Positions 1-13,221 of a DNA stretch of 64,000 bases are shown piece after piece. Under the pieces are notes generated by a model, which did no database searches, was not told where the DNA came from, and saw only the letters and a program-made list of their open reading frames with translations. Positions within the stretch are counted from its first letter, which is position 1, and every line of letters starts with the position of its first letter. Origin of the DNA: Pseudomonas sp. B21-040 (GTDB lineage Bacteria > Pseudomonadota > Gammaproteobacteria > Pseudomonadales > Pseudomonadaceae); NCBI RefSeq assembly GCF_024748695.1, contig NZ_CP087176.1, positions 2,907,501 through 2,971,500 on the forward strand, read 5' to 3'. The translations under genes were made by a program, and so were the position numbers.

Positions 1-254
1 GTGAAGGCCGGGAAGTTCAAGGCGATGACCTTGAACTGCTCCACGTCTTCACCAATTTCTTCGGCTTCTTCATCGGCATCCAGCCAGACGCCCAGGCCGC
101 CATCGCGGGCCTTGAGCATGCGGCTGTGTTCGCGCCACAGCTGCAGGGGGACGATGAGGTCGTCGCAGTTGCTGATCTCGTCGATGTTGAAATCCTTGGG
201 CAGCAGGTGCCAGGTTTCGTCGACGACCTCGTTGTTCTTAATGATTCGCTGCAT
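1..254 (-). CDS. DUF934 family protein, C-terminus beyond window edge
   Basis: The start codon is at 254 and the frame runs off the left edge, so only the first 84 or so residues are visible. The protein starts MQRIIKNNEVVDETWHLL and has the acidic segment typical of the short DUF934 family, annotated in Pseudomonas as a putative oxidoreductase or sulfite-reduction accessory protein. Its start overlaps the last 17 bases of cysI, which points to translational coupling in one transcript. A role in assimilatory sulfite reduction is inferred from this conserved pairing; no catalytic residue can be named. Confidence 0.8.
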   Translation of the reverse strand, partial: MQRIIKNNEVVDETWHLLPKDFNIDEISNCDDLIVPLQLWREHSRMLKARDGGLGVWLDADEEAEEIGEDVEQFKVIALNFPAF

Positions 255-1896
255 AGACGCGCTCCTTGAAGAGGTCGATGCCAATACGCTGATAGGTGTC
301 GATGAAACGCTCGTCTTCGGTACGTTGTTCGATGTACACGTCGATCAGTTTTTCGATCACGTCAGGCATGGCTTCCTGGGCAAAGGACGGGCCAAGGATT
401 TTACCCAGGCTGGCGTCACGGCTGGCACTGCCACCAAGGGACACCTGGTAGAACTCTTCGCCTTTCTTGTCCACCCCGAGGATGCCGATGTGGCCGACGT
501 GGTGGTGACCACAGGCGTTCATGCAACCGGAGATGTTCAGGTCCAGTTCACCGATGTCGAACAGGTAGTCCAGGTCGTCGAAGCGGCGCTGGATCGATTC
601 GGCAATCGGGATCGACTTGGCGTTGGCCAGCGAGCAGAAGTCGCCACCCGGGCAGCAGATGATGTCGGTCAGCAAGCCAATGTTCGGCGTGGCGAAACCT
701 TGCTCGCGCAACTCGCCCCACATCGCGAACAGTCGGGACTGTTCCACGTCGGCCAGAATGATGTTTTGTTCGTGCGAGGTACGCAGCTGACCGAAGCTGT
801 AACGGTCGGCCAGGTCGGCCACAGCGTCGAGCTGCTTGTCGGTGATGTCGCCCGGTGCAACACCGGTTGGCTTCAGGGACAGGGTCACGGCGACATAACC
901 CGGCTTCTTGTGCGCCAGGGTGTTGCGGGTGCGCCAGCGTGCGAAACCAGGGTGCTGCTGGTCGAGTTCGGCCAGTTCGGCGGCCTGGTTGTCCAGGGCC
1001 TTGTAGTCCGGGTCGACGAAGTGTTTGGCAACACGATGTACTTCGGCTTCGGTCAGCGTGGTCTGGCCACCGCGAAGGTGTTCCATTTCCGCATCGACTT
1101 TCTGTGCGAAGACTTCAGGTGTCAGTGCCTTCACCAGAATCTTGATCCGCGCCTTGTACTTGTTGTCGCGACGGCCATAACGGTTGTAGACCCGCAGGAT
1201 GGCGTCGAGGTAGCTCAACAGGTCTTGCCACGGCAGGAACTCATTGATGAACGCGCCCACCACCGGCGTACGGCCCAGGCCACCGCCGACCAGCACACGG
1301 AAACCCAGCTCGCCAGCGGCGTTGTGTACCGGCTCAAGGCCGATGTCATGGACTTCGATGGCGGCACGGTCGGACGTCGAACCGTTGACAGCGATCTTGA
1401 ATTTACGCGGCAGGTAGGCAAATTCCGGGTGGAACGTGGTCCACTGACGGACGATCTCGCACCATGGACGCGGATCGATCAATTCATCGGCGGCAACACC
1501 GGCGAACTGGTCGGTGGTGACGTTGCGCAGGCAGTTGCCGCTGGTCTGGATCGCGTGCATCTGCACGGTCGCCAGTTCAGCCAGAATGTCCGGAATGTCT
1601 TCCACGGCCGGCCAGTTGAACTGAACGTTCTGCCGGGTACTGATGTGGGCATAGCCCTTGTCATAGTCGCGGGCAATCTTGGCCATCATGCGGATCTGAC
1701 GCGAAGTCAGTTGGCCGTAAGGCACCGCCACTCGCAACATCGGCGCGAATCGCTGGATGTAAAGCCCATTTTGCAGGCGCAGGGGGCGGAACTCTTCTTC
1801 GCTCAGCTCGCCTGCCAGATAGCGTCGGGTCTGATCACGGAACTGCTTGACGCGGTCCTCGATGATCCGCTGATCGTATTCGTCGTATACGTACAT
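238..1896 (-). CDS. cysI: Assimilatory sulfite/nitrite reductase hemoprotein (CysI)
   Basis: This 552-residue enzyme reduces sulfite to sulfide with six electrons, using a coupled 4Fe-4S cluster and siroheme in the cytoplasm for cysteine synthesis. The cluster/siroheme ligands are visible as C-x5-C (C415, C421) and C-x3-C (C458, C462), in 'CPGGDFC' and 'GCMNAC'. I chose the start MYVYDEYDQ at 1896 because it matches the family N-terminus and has an AGGACC ribosome site. The same frame is open for 49 codons upstream, but that part has no family resemblance. The DUF934 gene overlaps its 3' end. The family is close to ferredoxin nitrite reductases, but the context fits sulfite. Confidence 0.93.
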   Translation of the reverse strand: MYVYDEYDQRIIEDRVKQFRDQTRRYLAGELSEEEFRPLRLQNGLYIQRFAPMLRVAVPYGQLTSRQIRMMAKIARDYDKGYAHISTRQNVQFNWPAVEDIPDILAELATVQMHAIQTSGNCLRNVTTDQFAGVAADELIDPRPWCEIVRQWTTFHPEFAYLPRKFKIAVNGSTSDRAAIEVHDIGLEPVHNAAGELGFRVLVGGGLGRTPVVGAFINEFLPWQDLLSYLDAILRVYNRYGRRDNKYKARIKILVKALTPEVFAQKVDAEMEHLRGGQTTLTEAEVHRVAKHFVDPDYKALDNQAAELAELDQQHPGFARWRTRNTLAHKKPGYVAVTLSLKPTGVAPGDITDKQLDAVADLADRYSFGQLRTSHEQNIILADVEQSRLFAMWGELREQGFATPNIGLLTDIICCPGGDFCSLANAKSIPIAESIQRRFDDLDYLFDIGELDLNISGCMNACGHHHVGHIGILGVDKKGEEFYQVSLGGSASRDASLGKILGPSFAQEAMPDVIEKLIDVYIEQRTEDERFIDTYQRIGIDLFKERVYAANH

Positions 1897-2189
1897 ATAG
1901 GTCCTGTTCTCAGGCTTGGGTCGCTCGGATACAGCTGCGTTTTTGTGCTTGCCGGAGTCCGAAAGAGCCTCTGCAATTCTGCGCGCACGGCCGCGCACTC
2001 CCCACGGAGCCGGGGCAAGATACCAGTTTGCAGTTATGCGCAAAAGTGATGTTTAAGTATATGTAAAGAACCAAATCGCCTAATGAGAATCGTTGTTGCA
2101 AAACCCTTATTTGTGGTGCGGGCAATCGTCGTCTTTACTGTGGTCGAGTCTTTGTGCAATCACCGATAAAACCGACAAGAGGCGATGCA

Positions 2190-2303
2190 ATGAGCAACCC
2201 TACCAAAGCTACAAAGCCTGACAGTACGGTCGATGCTTGGGCGATCTTGTTTCTGATCATCCTGGTCGTGGGCACGGCGGTATTCTGGGTCAGTCATCAA
2301 TAA
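2190..2303 (+). CDS. Small single-pass membrane protein (37 aa)
   Basis: A 37-codon ORF starts at an ATG eight bases after AAGAGG-type ribosome-site sequence. It has a hydrophilic N-terminus (MSNPTKATKPDS), then a hydrophobic helix of about 18 residues (AWAILFLIILVVGTAVFWV) and the end SHQ. This is the pattern of a one-helix inner-membrane miniprotein, N-terminus probably inside. It sits alone between divergent cysI and the downstream binding-protein gene. I do not recognise a function. The ribosome site and the clean hydrophobic block support it being real; codon use cannot be judged at this length. Confidence 0.6.
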   Translation: MSNPTKATKPDSTVDAWAILFLIILVVGTAVFWVSHQ

Positions 2304-2381
2304 ACGACCCCGTCCGGGCCCCTACCCGACGATTGTCGGACAAAAGCCGTAATAAACCCCGTTTTACGGAACTTCACTGGC

Positions 2382-2387
2382 TATAAT
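2382..2387 (+). promoter_or_regulatory. Candidate sigma-70 -10 element (TATAAT)
   Basis: A perfect TATAAT lies 33 bases before the ATG at 2421 and would start a transcript with a short leader. No good -35 box is seen at 16-18 bases upstream, so the promoter may be weak or activator-assisted. Confidence 0.35.
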
Positions 2388-2420
2388 GCGCGGCGGAATT
2401 TCCGGGGGCTCGGACGTTAA

Positions 2421-3494
2421 ATGTTGAAGTTTTTCTACACCTTCCTGCTGGCGTTTGGCGCGATTTACGGTCCGACTGCGCGTGCAGAGTCGGTGCTGTT
2501 CCTGAGCCCCGGCACCACCCAGGAAGCCTTCTGGATCAGCTACGTTCAATTCATGCAAGCCGCCGCCAAAGACTTGGGCATTGACCTGAAAATTCTGTAT
2601 GCCCAGCGCATGCCTGAGCTCACGGTGGCGCAAGCCCGGCTGGCCCTCCAGGGTCCTGATCGCCCGGACTACCTGGTTTTCGCCAATGAACAGTACGTCG
2701 CCCCGCAAATCCTGCGCCTGGCTCAAGGCAGCGGGGTAAAGCTGTTCATGGTTAATGCGTCGCTGACGGCCAATCAGCAGAGCCTGCTGGGTGAGCGTGA
2801 GGACCAAGTGGGCAGTCTGGTGCCTAACGACGAGGAGGGCGGTTACCTGATGCTCAAGGAACTGATCCGCCAGCACCCGCGGGCAGTGCCCGGCCAGCCC
2901 ATCGAGTTGCTGGCGTTCTCGGGGCTGAAAATTACCCCCTCGGCGCAACTGCGCGAGCAAGGGATGATGCGCGCCTTGGCCGAACACCCTGAAGTGCGTT
3001 TGCGCCAATTGGTTTACAGCGGCTGGAACCGGGAGCGGGCCTATGAGCAGGCGAAGCTGTTGTTCCGGCGTTACCCCAAGGTATCCCTGGTGTGGTCAGC
3101 CAATGACGAGATGGCGTTTGGCGCGATGCAGGCGTTCGAGGAAACCGGTGGAAAACCCGGCAAAGATGCGTTGTTCAGCGCAATCTCTGCGTCTCCCGTC
3201 GCGTTGCAGGCGATGATTGACGGTCGTCTGAGCGTGCTGTTGGGCGGTCACTTCACGTTGGGTGGCTGGGCGTTGGTGCAGTTGCATGATTATGACAGGG
3301 GCGTCGACCTCGACCGGTACGGCGGCCGTGACCGACAGATACCGTTGTTGCAACTGATCGACAAGGCGCAAGCCAAGCGAATGCTGGCCATGGGGGCAAC
3401 GCCGGACTACGGCGTGAACTTCCGTCGACTCTCAGCCAAAGGGCGACCGACGTCCTACCGCTACCCGTTCACCCTGCAAACACTGATGCGCTAG
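2421..3494 (+). CDS. Periplasmic sugar-type ABC substrate-binding protein
   Basis: This 357-residue protein has a cleavable signal peptide (MLKFFYTFLLAFGAIYGPTA, cleavage likely near RAE at 22-24). The body resembles type I periplasmic binding proteins of the LacI/ribose-binding fold. Visible family features are an N-terminal strand with 'LFLSPGTTQEAFW', the mid-protein 'SLVWSANDEMAFGAMQAFEE' and the later 'GGHFTLGGWALVQL' segment. No permease or ATPase gene is adjacent, so it may serve a distant transporter or act as a sensor input. The ligand is unknown. It converges with the next gene and overlaps it by four bases. Confidence 0.75.
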   Translation: MLKFFYTFLLAFGAIYGPTARAESVLFLSPGTTQEAFWISYVQFMQAAAKDLGIDLKILYAQRMPELTVAQARLALQGPDRPDYLVFANEQYVAPQILRLAQGSGVKLFMVNASLTANQQSLLGEREDQVGSLVPNDEEGGYLMLKELIRQHPRAVPGQPIELLAFSGLKITPSAQLREQGMMRALAEHPEVRLRQLVYSGWNRERAYEQAKLLFRRYPKVSLVWSANDEMAFGAMQAFEETGGKPGKDALFSAISASPVALQAMIDGRLSVLLGGHFTLGGWALVQLHDYDRGVDLDRYGGRDRQIPLLQLIDKAQAKRMLAMGATPDYGVNFRRLSAKGRPTSYRYPFTLQTLMR

Positions 3495-3709
3495 ACCCCG
3501 GCCAGATGCACCACCAGTTGCACGATGCCGTACAGGATCAGCGCGAACACCGTTGTGAACAAAATCCCCAGAATCACGAAATGACTCGGTTTGCCGTGAG
3601 TGAAATCCCGGGCCCGGTTCTTCCCGCTCTGCACCCCGAACGCTGCTGCCATGACGCTGTGCAGCATTTGCCAGAAGGTTGGCGGCTTGTTGTCGACTGG
3701 ATCGTCCAT
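3491..3709 (-). CDS. DUF2970 domain small membrane protein
   Basis: A 72-residue protein with a basic, aromatic N-terminal half (PTFWQMLHSVMAAAFGVQSG, then KNRARDF) and one C-terminal transmembrane helix (HFVILGILFTTVFALILYGI). This layout is characteristic of the DUF2970 family, whose function is unknown. Its last four bases overlap the stop of the convergent binding-protein gene. It is probably a monocistronic inner-membrane protein. Confidence 0.8.
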   Translation of the reverse strand: MDDPVDNKPPTFWQMLHSVMAAAFGVQSGKNRARDFTHGKPSHFVILGILFTTVFALILYGIVQLVVHLAGV

Positions 3710-3768
3710 ACATCCCCCGTCATTTATGTTTGAGCCATAAGCATAGACCTACGGCGGACACAAACAAC

Positions 3769-3796
3769 TGTGGGAGCGAGCAGGCTCGCTCCCACA
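3769..3796. repeat. REP-type palindrome
   Basis: A near-perfect palindrome (TGTGGGAGCGAGC / AGGCTCGCTCCCACA) of the common Pseudomonas REP family. It lies downstream of metH and upstream of the DUF2970 gene. It could stabilise the metH mRNA 3' end, but no T-run is present, so I do not call it an intrinsic terminator. Confidence 0.75.
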
Positions 3797-3839
3797 AGGG
3801 AATCACTGCTGGCCACAGTATTGTGGCCAGGTAGCTGAC

Positions 3840-7550
<3,711 letters not shown>

Positions 7551-7705
7551 TTGGACTACTCGGAAAGACCATGACGAAGGGGCCGGATCATAGCAAACCT
7601 GTGCGCTTTTAGAGCATGCCCCGATTTTGCATGAATATCGTTCATGTTGGACAGGGTGCCTGCCCGGTAGAATCGCGGCGATTTTTCAAGATTGGGACCA
7701 GGGAT

Positions 7706-10003
7706 ATGTCGTATCGCGTCATCACCAGCATTTTTATGCTGCTTCTAAGCTGGGACGCCGCGGCGCAAGGTCCGGCCATTTCCACTGCTATTTCCTACAG
7801 CCGGGACATCCAACCGATCTTTACTGAAAAGTGCGTGGCCTGCCATGCCTGCAACGATGCCGCCTGTCAGCTCAACCTGGGCAGTGGCGAAGGGGCTGCA
7901 CGTGGCGCGACCAAAGTGCCGGTCTACGATGGCGATCGCCGAACGGCCGCAGCACCGACCCGCCTGTTTTACGATGCCTTTGGCAAGCATGCCTGGCAGC
8001 AGAAGGGCTTCTTCCCCGTGCTGGACGCTCAAGGCAGTCAGGCTGCGTTGATGGCGCGGATGCTTGAGCTGGGCCATAAAACCCCCTTGCAGCCCAATGC
8101 CAAATTGCCGGACGAGATCGTGCTGGGTCTGAACCGGGAAAACAGCTGCGCCATGCCAGCGGAGTTCGACGGCTATGCCCGTTCACATCCCAAAGAAGGC
8201 ATGCCGCTGGCGGTCACCGGCCTGACCGACCAGCAATACCAGACGCTGCAGCGCTGGCTGGCCTCGGGTGCGCCGATTGATGAACAGGGGCTGGTGCCGA
8301 GCGCGAAAGAAGCGTTGCAGGTGGTGCAGTGGGAAAACCTGCTCAACGCCCCCGGCTCCCGGCAAAGTCTGGTGGCCCGCTGGTTGTTCGAGCACTGGTT
8401 TCTTGCCCATCTCTATTTCAAGGACGGCGAGCCAGGGCACTTTTTCCAGTGGGTGCGCTCGCGTACGCCCACCGGTCAGCCGATTGACCTGATCAACACA
8501 CGCCGTCCGAATGATGACCCGGGTACTCAGGTGTATTACCGCTTGTGGCCGGTGCAGGGTGTGATTGTGCAGAAAACCCACATCACCTATCCGCTGAGTG
8601 CGGCGAAGATGGCGCGGGTCAAAAGCCTGTTCTATAGCGGCAACTGGCAGGTCAACGCCTTGCCAGGCTACGGGCCGGAACGGCGGGCCAATCCGTTCGA
8701 TACCTTCGAAGCTATTCCGGCGCAGGCGCGCTACCAGTTCATGCTCGATAACGCCGAATACTTCGTGCGCACGTTCATTCGTGGGCCGGTTTGCCGTGGG
8801 CAGATCGCCACGGATGTGATTCGCGACAACTTCTGGGCGCTGTTCCAGGCCCCTGAGCACGACCTCTATATCACCGACCCGAATTACCGCGGCCAGGCCA
8901 CACCGTTGCTGGCCATGCCGGGTCAGAATGACGATGTCGGTAGCGTCTTGAGCCTGTGGCATGGCTACCGCGACAAGCGTAACGAATACGAAGCGCTGCG
9001 CCGGGACAATTACGCCGACGCACCGGCGCCTAGCTGGTCGACCTTGTGGGCGGGGAATGACAACGCGTTACTGACGATCTTCCGCCACTTCGACAGTGCG
9101 TCGGTGAACAAAGGCTTGATCGGCGATGTGCCGCAAACCATGTGGCTGTTCGATTTTCCGCTGCTGGAGCGCACCTACTACCAATTGGCGGTGAACTTCG
9201 ACGTGTTCGGCAACGTTTCCCACCAGGCCCAGACCCGCCTGTACTTTGACCTGATCCGTAACGGCGCCGAACAGAACTTCCTGCGCCTGATGCCGGCCGA
9301 CTCACGGGACGGCTACCTCGACGATTGGTACCAGAACAGCGGCAAGTTCAAGATGTGGCTGGACTATGAGTCCATCGATGACGACAAACCGACCGCGCTG
9401 AAACTCGACGAGAAAGACCCCAAGCGCGATTTCGCCATGCAGTTGCTGGCCCGTTACGGCGAACTCAATGCCAACCCCGATCCGATCAACCGGTGCAATG
9501 GTGCGTATTGCTCGCGGCCGAATATCGACCCGGACTTGCAGGACGCCGAACAAGTATTGAGTCGCCTGACTTCGCGCCCGGCAGCCGGCTTGAGGGTCAT
9601 CGACCAGTTGCCGGAAGCAACGATGTTGCGTATCGAAACGACGAGCGGCAAACGCGTGGCCTACAGCCTGTTGCGCAACCGTGCGCACAGCAATGTGGCG
9701 TTCCTGCTCGGTGAATCTTTGCGCTACCAGCCGGGGCTCGACACGTTGACCATTTACCCGGGTGTACTCAGCAGTTACCCGAACTTTATGTTCAACATTC
9801 CGGCCGATCAGGTCCCGGCGTTCGTCGCTGCAATGGAAAACGCCAAAGACACGGATGATTTCGAGAAAGTCGTCGAACGGTGGGGGATTCGTCGCAGTCA
9901 TCCGCAATTCTGGTTCTATTTCCACGACCTCAGCCGTTACGTCCACGAAACCGACCCGGTGGAAGAGGGCGTGCTGGATATGAATCGCTACGAAAACCTC
10001 TGA
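7706..10003 (+). CDS. cti: Fatty acid cis/trans isomerase (periplasmic c-type cytochrome)
   Basis: This 765-residue protein converts cis-unsaturated acyl chains of membrane phospholipids to trans, a solvent and heat stress response of Pseudomonas and Vibrio. The N-terminus is a signal peptide (ITSIFMLLLSWDAAAQG). It is followed by the heme c-binding motif CVACH at residues 43-47, as in known Cti proteins. I chose the ATG at 7706 because it places the signal sequence at the N-terminus; the open frame extends 30 codons further upstream without one. Cti is normally constitutive and controlled by membrane fluidity at protein level, and no operator was seen. Confidence 0.94.
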   Translation: MSYRVITSIFMLLLSWDAAAQGPAISTAISYSRDIQPIFTEKCVACHACNDAACQLNLGSGEGAARGATKVPVYDGDRRTAAAPTRLFYDAFGKHAWQQKGFFPVLDAQGSQAALMARMLELGHKTPLQPNAKLPDEIVLGLNRENSCAMPAEFDGYARSHPKEGMPLAVTGLTDQQYQTLQRWLASGAPIDEQGLVPSAKEALQVVQWENLLNAPGSRQSLVARWLFEHWFLAHLYFKDGEPGHFFQWVRSRTPTGQPIDLINTRRPNDDPGTQVYYRLWPVQGVIVQKTHITYPLSAAKMARVKSLFYSGNWQVNALPGYGPERRANPFDTFEAIPAQARYQFMLDNAEYFVRTFIRGPVCRGQIATDVIRDNFWALFQAPEHDLYITDPNYRGQATPLLAMPGQNDDVGSVLSLWHGYRDKRNEYEALRRDNYADAPAPSWSTLWAGNDNALLTIFRHFDSASVNKGLIGDVPQTMWLFDFPLLERTYYQLAVNFDVFGNVSHQAQTRLYFDLIRNGAEQNFLRLMPADSRDGYLDDWYQNSGKFKMWLDYESIDDDKPTALKLDEKDPKRDFAMQLLARYGELNANPDPINRCNGAYCSRPNIDPDLQDAEQVLSRLTSRPAAGLRVIDQLPEATMLRIETTSGKRVAYSLLRNRAHSNVAFLLGESLRYQPGLDTLTIYPGVLSSYPNFMFNIPADQVPAFVAAMENAKDTDDFEKVVERWGIRRSHPQFWFYFHDLSRYVHETDPVEEGVLDMNRYENL

Positions 10004-10018
10004 GCCACTGCAATTCCC

Positions 10019-10111
10019 TGCGGGAGCGGGCTTGCCCGCGAAGAGGTCGTCACATTCAGCATAAATGTTGAATGACCTGATGCGTTCGCGGGCAAGCCCG
10101 CTCCTGCAAGG
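10019..10111. repeat. REP doublet (inverted pair)
   Basis: Two REP units in inverted orientation (GGGAGCGGGCTTGCCCGCGA and its complement-like partner) are separated by about 45 bases. They lie between cti and nfuA. The arrangement is that of a REPIN, mobilised in trans by RAYT transposases; none is in this window. Confidence 0.85.
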
Positions 10112-10143
10112 GATCACCATTTCTTTCCTGACAAAAATACTAG

Positions 10144-10785
<642 letters not shown>

Positions 10786-10806
10786 GTAAGGTGTTCACTG
10801 CGACAT

Positions 10807-10839
10807 AAAAAAACGGCGCCCCGTGAGCGCCGTTTTTTT
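10807..10839. terminator. Bidirectional intrinsic terminator between nfuA and cobM
   Basis: A GC-rich hairpin (AACGGCGC ... GCGCCGTT) has a run of A on one side and a run of T on the other, so it can end transcripts from both nfuA (plus) and the cbtBA-cobEM operon (minus). Confidence 0.85.
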
Positions 10840-10847
10840 ATGCCTGT

Positions 10848-10934
10848 GATCGTTCCCACGCTCCGCGTCCCAAAAGCGGACGCAGAGCGTCCAGTGAGGC
10901 ATGCCCACCCGGAGTGTGGGAACAGTGCGATCAT
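10848..10934. repeat. Intergenic palindromic repeat, family 2, copy 1 (diverged)
   Basis: Begins GATCGTTCCCACGCTCCGCG and ends with the inverted form GTGTGGGAACAGTGCGATC. It is related to the copies at 18880-18989 and 40121-40226. It abuts the cobM stop codon. Confidence 0.75.
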
Positions 10935-11681
10935 TCAGGGGCGATACAAATGCGCATGCCCCGCGCGATACAGCGACGAGGCGCTGAACTGGTCACTCCC
11001 CAATACCCGCCCGACCAAGATCAACGCCGTGCGCCGAAATCCCTTCGCTTCAACCTTCCCGGCAATGTCCTCAAGTGTCCCCACTACCCAATCCTGATCC
11101 GGCCAGGTCGCCCGGTGGATCACCGCGATCGGGCAGTCCGCGCCGTAATGCGGCAGCAGTTCAGCGAGGATTTTCTCCAGGTGATTGACGCCCAAATGAA
11201 TGGCCATGGTCGCCCCATGTTGCGCCAGGCTGCCCAGTTCTTCGCCAGCCGGCATGGCTGTCTTGTCCGCGTAGCGGGTCAAAATCACGCTTTGCGAAAT
11301 GTCCGGCAGGGTCAGTTCCGCCCCTAAAAGCGCCGCGCACGCCGCTGTCGCCGTTACGCCCGGTACGATTTCAAACGGAATGTCGAGCTCACGCAGGTAG
11401 CGAATCTGTTCGCCAATCGCGCCATACAGGCTCGGATCGCCGGAATGCACCCGTGCCACGTCCTGGCCGTTGGCGTGGGCGGTTTTGATCAGTTCGATGA
11501 TCTGTTCCAGGTGTAATTCGGCGCTGTTGACCACCTGTTCGGCGCGATGGCCTTCCAGCACGGCCACGGGCACCAGGGAGCCGGCATAGATGATCACCGG
11601 GCAGCTGCGAATCAGCCGTTGGCCTTTGACCGTGATCAGTTCCGGGTCGCCGGGGCCTGCGCCAATGAAGTAGACGGTCAT
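10935..11681 (-). CDS. cobM: Precorrin-4 C(11)-methyltransferase
   Basis: A 248-residue SAM-dependent methyltransferase that methylates C-11 of precorrin-4 in the aerobic (late cobalt insertion) cobalamin pathway. The uroporphyrin-III methylase fold is shown by 'VYFIGAGPGDPELITVKG' at the N-terminus, 'VHSGDPSLYGAIGEQI' and 'EIVPGVTATAACAALLG'. It is the last gene of a riboswitch-controlled run with cbtB, cbtA and cobE. CbiF of the anaerobic pathway is homologous, but the neighbouring cobN and cobE point to the aerobic route. Confidence 0.93.
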   Translation of the reverse strand: MTVYFIGAGPGDPELITVKGQRLIRSCPVIIYAGSLVPVAVLEGHRAEQVVNSAELHLEQIIELIKTAHANGQDVARVHSGDPSLYGAIGEQIRYLRELDIPFEIVPGVTATAACAALLGAELTLPDISQSVILTRYADKTAMPAGEELGSLAQHGATMAIHLGVNHLEKILAELLPHYGADCPIAVIHRATWPDQDWVVGTLEDIAGKVEAKGFRRTALILVGRVLGSDQFSASSLYRAGHAHLYRP

Positions 11682-11763
11682 CGTCGGTTCCTGTGAGAAA
11701 AGGGGCAGGGCAACGGCTTCAGATGAAGATTGCTCATGATCGAATGCGCGATTACCAGGGATT

Positions 11764-12177
11764 TTACGCAGCGCCGGCCAATGCCAGGGTCGCCTGAGCG
11801 TATTTTTGTCGGGATATCAGCAACTTCGCTGGCGCCTGGGCCAATTGTTCGGCCAATGCCAGGGCAGCACTTTCCGCTACGCCATAACAGCCCGTGCGCT
11901 CGAAGGCGATGTCTGAATGATGGGTGAGTTTGGTGTGATAGCAGGCCAATTGTTCACTGCTGAAAAACAACAACGGCAACTCGAGTTGTGCGGCCAGCTC
12001 GACCAGACCCGACTCGTCGCGTTTCAGGTCGATGCTGGCCAGGGCCTTTATTTCGTGAAGTCCGACTTGATGAGCCTGTAACGCCTGATCAAGCAATGCC
12101 CGCAGCGTGCTGGCGGGGCAGCCGCGCTGGCAGCCCAGGCCGACCACTAACGTCGGCGCTGTGCGGGTCTCTGTCAT
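11764..12177 (-). CDS. cobE: Cobalamin biosynthesis protein CobE (CbiG C-terminal-like)
   Basis: A 137-residue protein beginning MTETRTAPTLVVGLGCQRG. The glycine-rich 'GLGCQRGCP' and the end 'CYGVAESAALALAEQLAQ' are hallmarks of the CobE/CbiG C-terminal family. Its exact role in cobalamin synthesis is not settled in the family. The start is fixed by the four-base overlap with the cbtA stop (12174-12177), which indicates translational coupling. A longer frame upstream of 12177 runs antisense-like through cbtA and is rejected. Confidence 0.88.
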   Translation of the reverse strand: MTETRTAPTLVVGLGCQRGCPASTLRALLDQALQAHQVGLHEIKALASIDLKRDESGLVELAAQLELPLLFFSSEQLACYHTKLTHHSDIAFERTGCYGVAESAALALAEQLAQAPAKLLISRQKYAQATLALAGAA

Positions 12178-12881
12178 GCGTGGTATTGGCCATCGTTTTT
12201 GCGTCGGAACAACCAGGCACTGATCAGGCCCAAGGCCAGCCAGAACGCCACGTTGGTCAGCTGCGAAGCGATTTTGAACTGCGCTTCCAGGGCTTCCGGC
12301 GCGAGCATCGAATGCACTTCCGGCTGAGGTGCGCCGATGACATGTGGAGTGGCCAGAATCGCCGCGCCCAGCACTTTCATCAGCCAATGACGGCTGAACA
12401 CGATCAGGGCGATGCCGGCTGCTGTGGACGCCGCCGTGCCGATCCACCAGATCTGCCGTTGTGCCAGATCGGCTGCGGCAGTGCCCGGCAATTCAGGTGG
12501 CAGGCCGAGGGTCGGTGCGAGGACGAACGTCGCGTAACCGGCCAAGCCCCAGAGCAGACCTTGTGCGGTGCTGTTTGGCGCCCGCAGGGTATAGAGACCG
12601 GCAAGCATCAGGGCAAAACCGACCGCGACCACCAGGTTGCCGCCGGTGGTCGACAGCACGCGCTGCCAGCCGTCTTCCGGCTCCCAGGCTTCGGCGTCGT
12701 GGGTATGAGCGGCCATGGCGCCGTCGGCGTGTTCATGGGGTTGAACCACTGCCGGCTCGGCTTTTTCGTAGGTTTCGGCCTGAAGGATCAGCGGTGCCAC
12801 CCAGAAACTTTGCAGCAGGGTCAGCAACAGGGCGGCCAGCAACCCGGTGAAACCTGCGGTTTGCGCAATACGCTTGATCAT
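12174..12881 (-). CDS. cbtA: Cobalt transporter subunit CbtA
   Basis: A 235-residue inner-membrane protein with about five hydrophobic helices and a histidine-containing loop (PHEHADGAMAAHTHDAEAWE) after the first helix. Family CbtA proteins are predicted cobalt transporters recognised by their link with cobalamin riboswitches. It follows cbtB by 11 bases and overlaps cobE by four. The start MIKRIAQTAGF at 12881 begins directly with the first transmembrane segment; the open frame extends upstream across cbtB in another frame and is discarded. Confidence 0.92.
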   Translation of the reverse strand: MIKRIAQTAGFTGLLAALLLTLLQSFWVAPLILQAETYEKAEPAVVQPHEHADGAMAAHTHDAEAWEPEDGWQRVLSTTGGNLVVAVGFALMLAGLYTLRAPNSTAQGLLWGLAGYATFVLAPTLGLPPELPGTAAADLAQRQIWWIGTAASTAAGIALIVFSRHWLMKVLGAAILATPHVIGAPQPEVHSMLAPEALEAQFKIASQLTNVAFWLALGLISAWLFRRKNDGQYHA

Positions 12882-12892
12882 TTGGGCAGGTC

Positions 12893-13087
12893 TCAATGGC
12901 AAGGGAACGCAGAGCTGTGACGGGTATCGTGCGCGGCGTTGTGCACCGCTTCTATGTGCGAGAAACCGGCGAAATAGACAAGGCACGCGCCCAGGATCGA
13001 CGCACACACGGCGGCGGTCAGGCGTTGGGTCAGGGTTGTGGTGGTGCTGGCGGTGCTGCTGGAGCCGGTGCTGGTGATGATCGACAT
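12893..13087 (-). CDS. cbtB: Cobalt transporter subunit CbtB
   Basis: A 64-residue protein with one transmembrane helix (AAVCASILGACLVYFAGFSH) and a C-terminal metal-ligand tail (HIEAVHNAAHDTRHSSAFPCH) with five His and one Cys. This is the CbtB signature. It pairs with CbtA for cobalt uptake. It is the first gene after the minus-strand cobalamin riboswitch, so cobalt import is probably shut off when cobalamin is plentiful. Confidence 0.93.
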   Translation of the reverse strand: MSIITSTGSSSTASTTTTLTQRLTAAVCASILGACLVYFAGFSHIEAVHNAAHDTRHSSAFPCH

Positions 13088-13221
13088 GGCGCGCTTCCCT
13101 CTGGTCTGTCAGCGGGTGAATAGAGCGCATGGAAAACCCCTGCGATTCGGGCTCGCAGACGTTCAAACAGCGCCCGCCCACCGCGGGTTTGTTGTTCCGT
13201 GACCGTAAGGGTCACTGTGTG

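Noticed and set aside
1..2049. Plus-strand 682-aa open frame across cysI
   Set aside because: It is the antisense shadow of cysI and the DUF934 gene, whose minus-strand products have clear family motifs.
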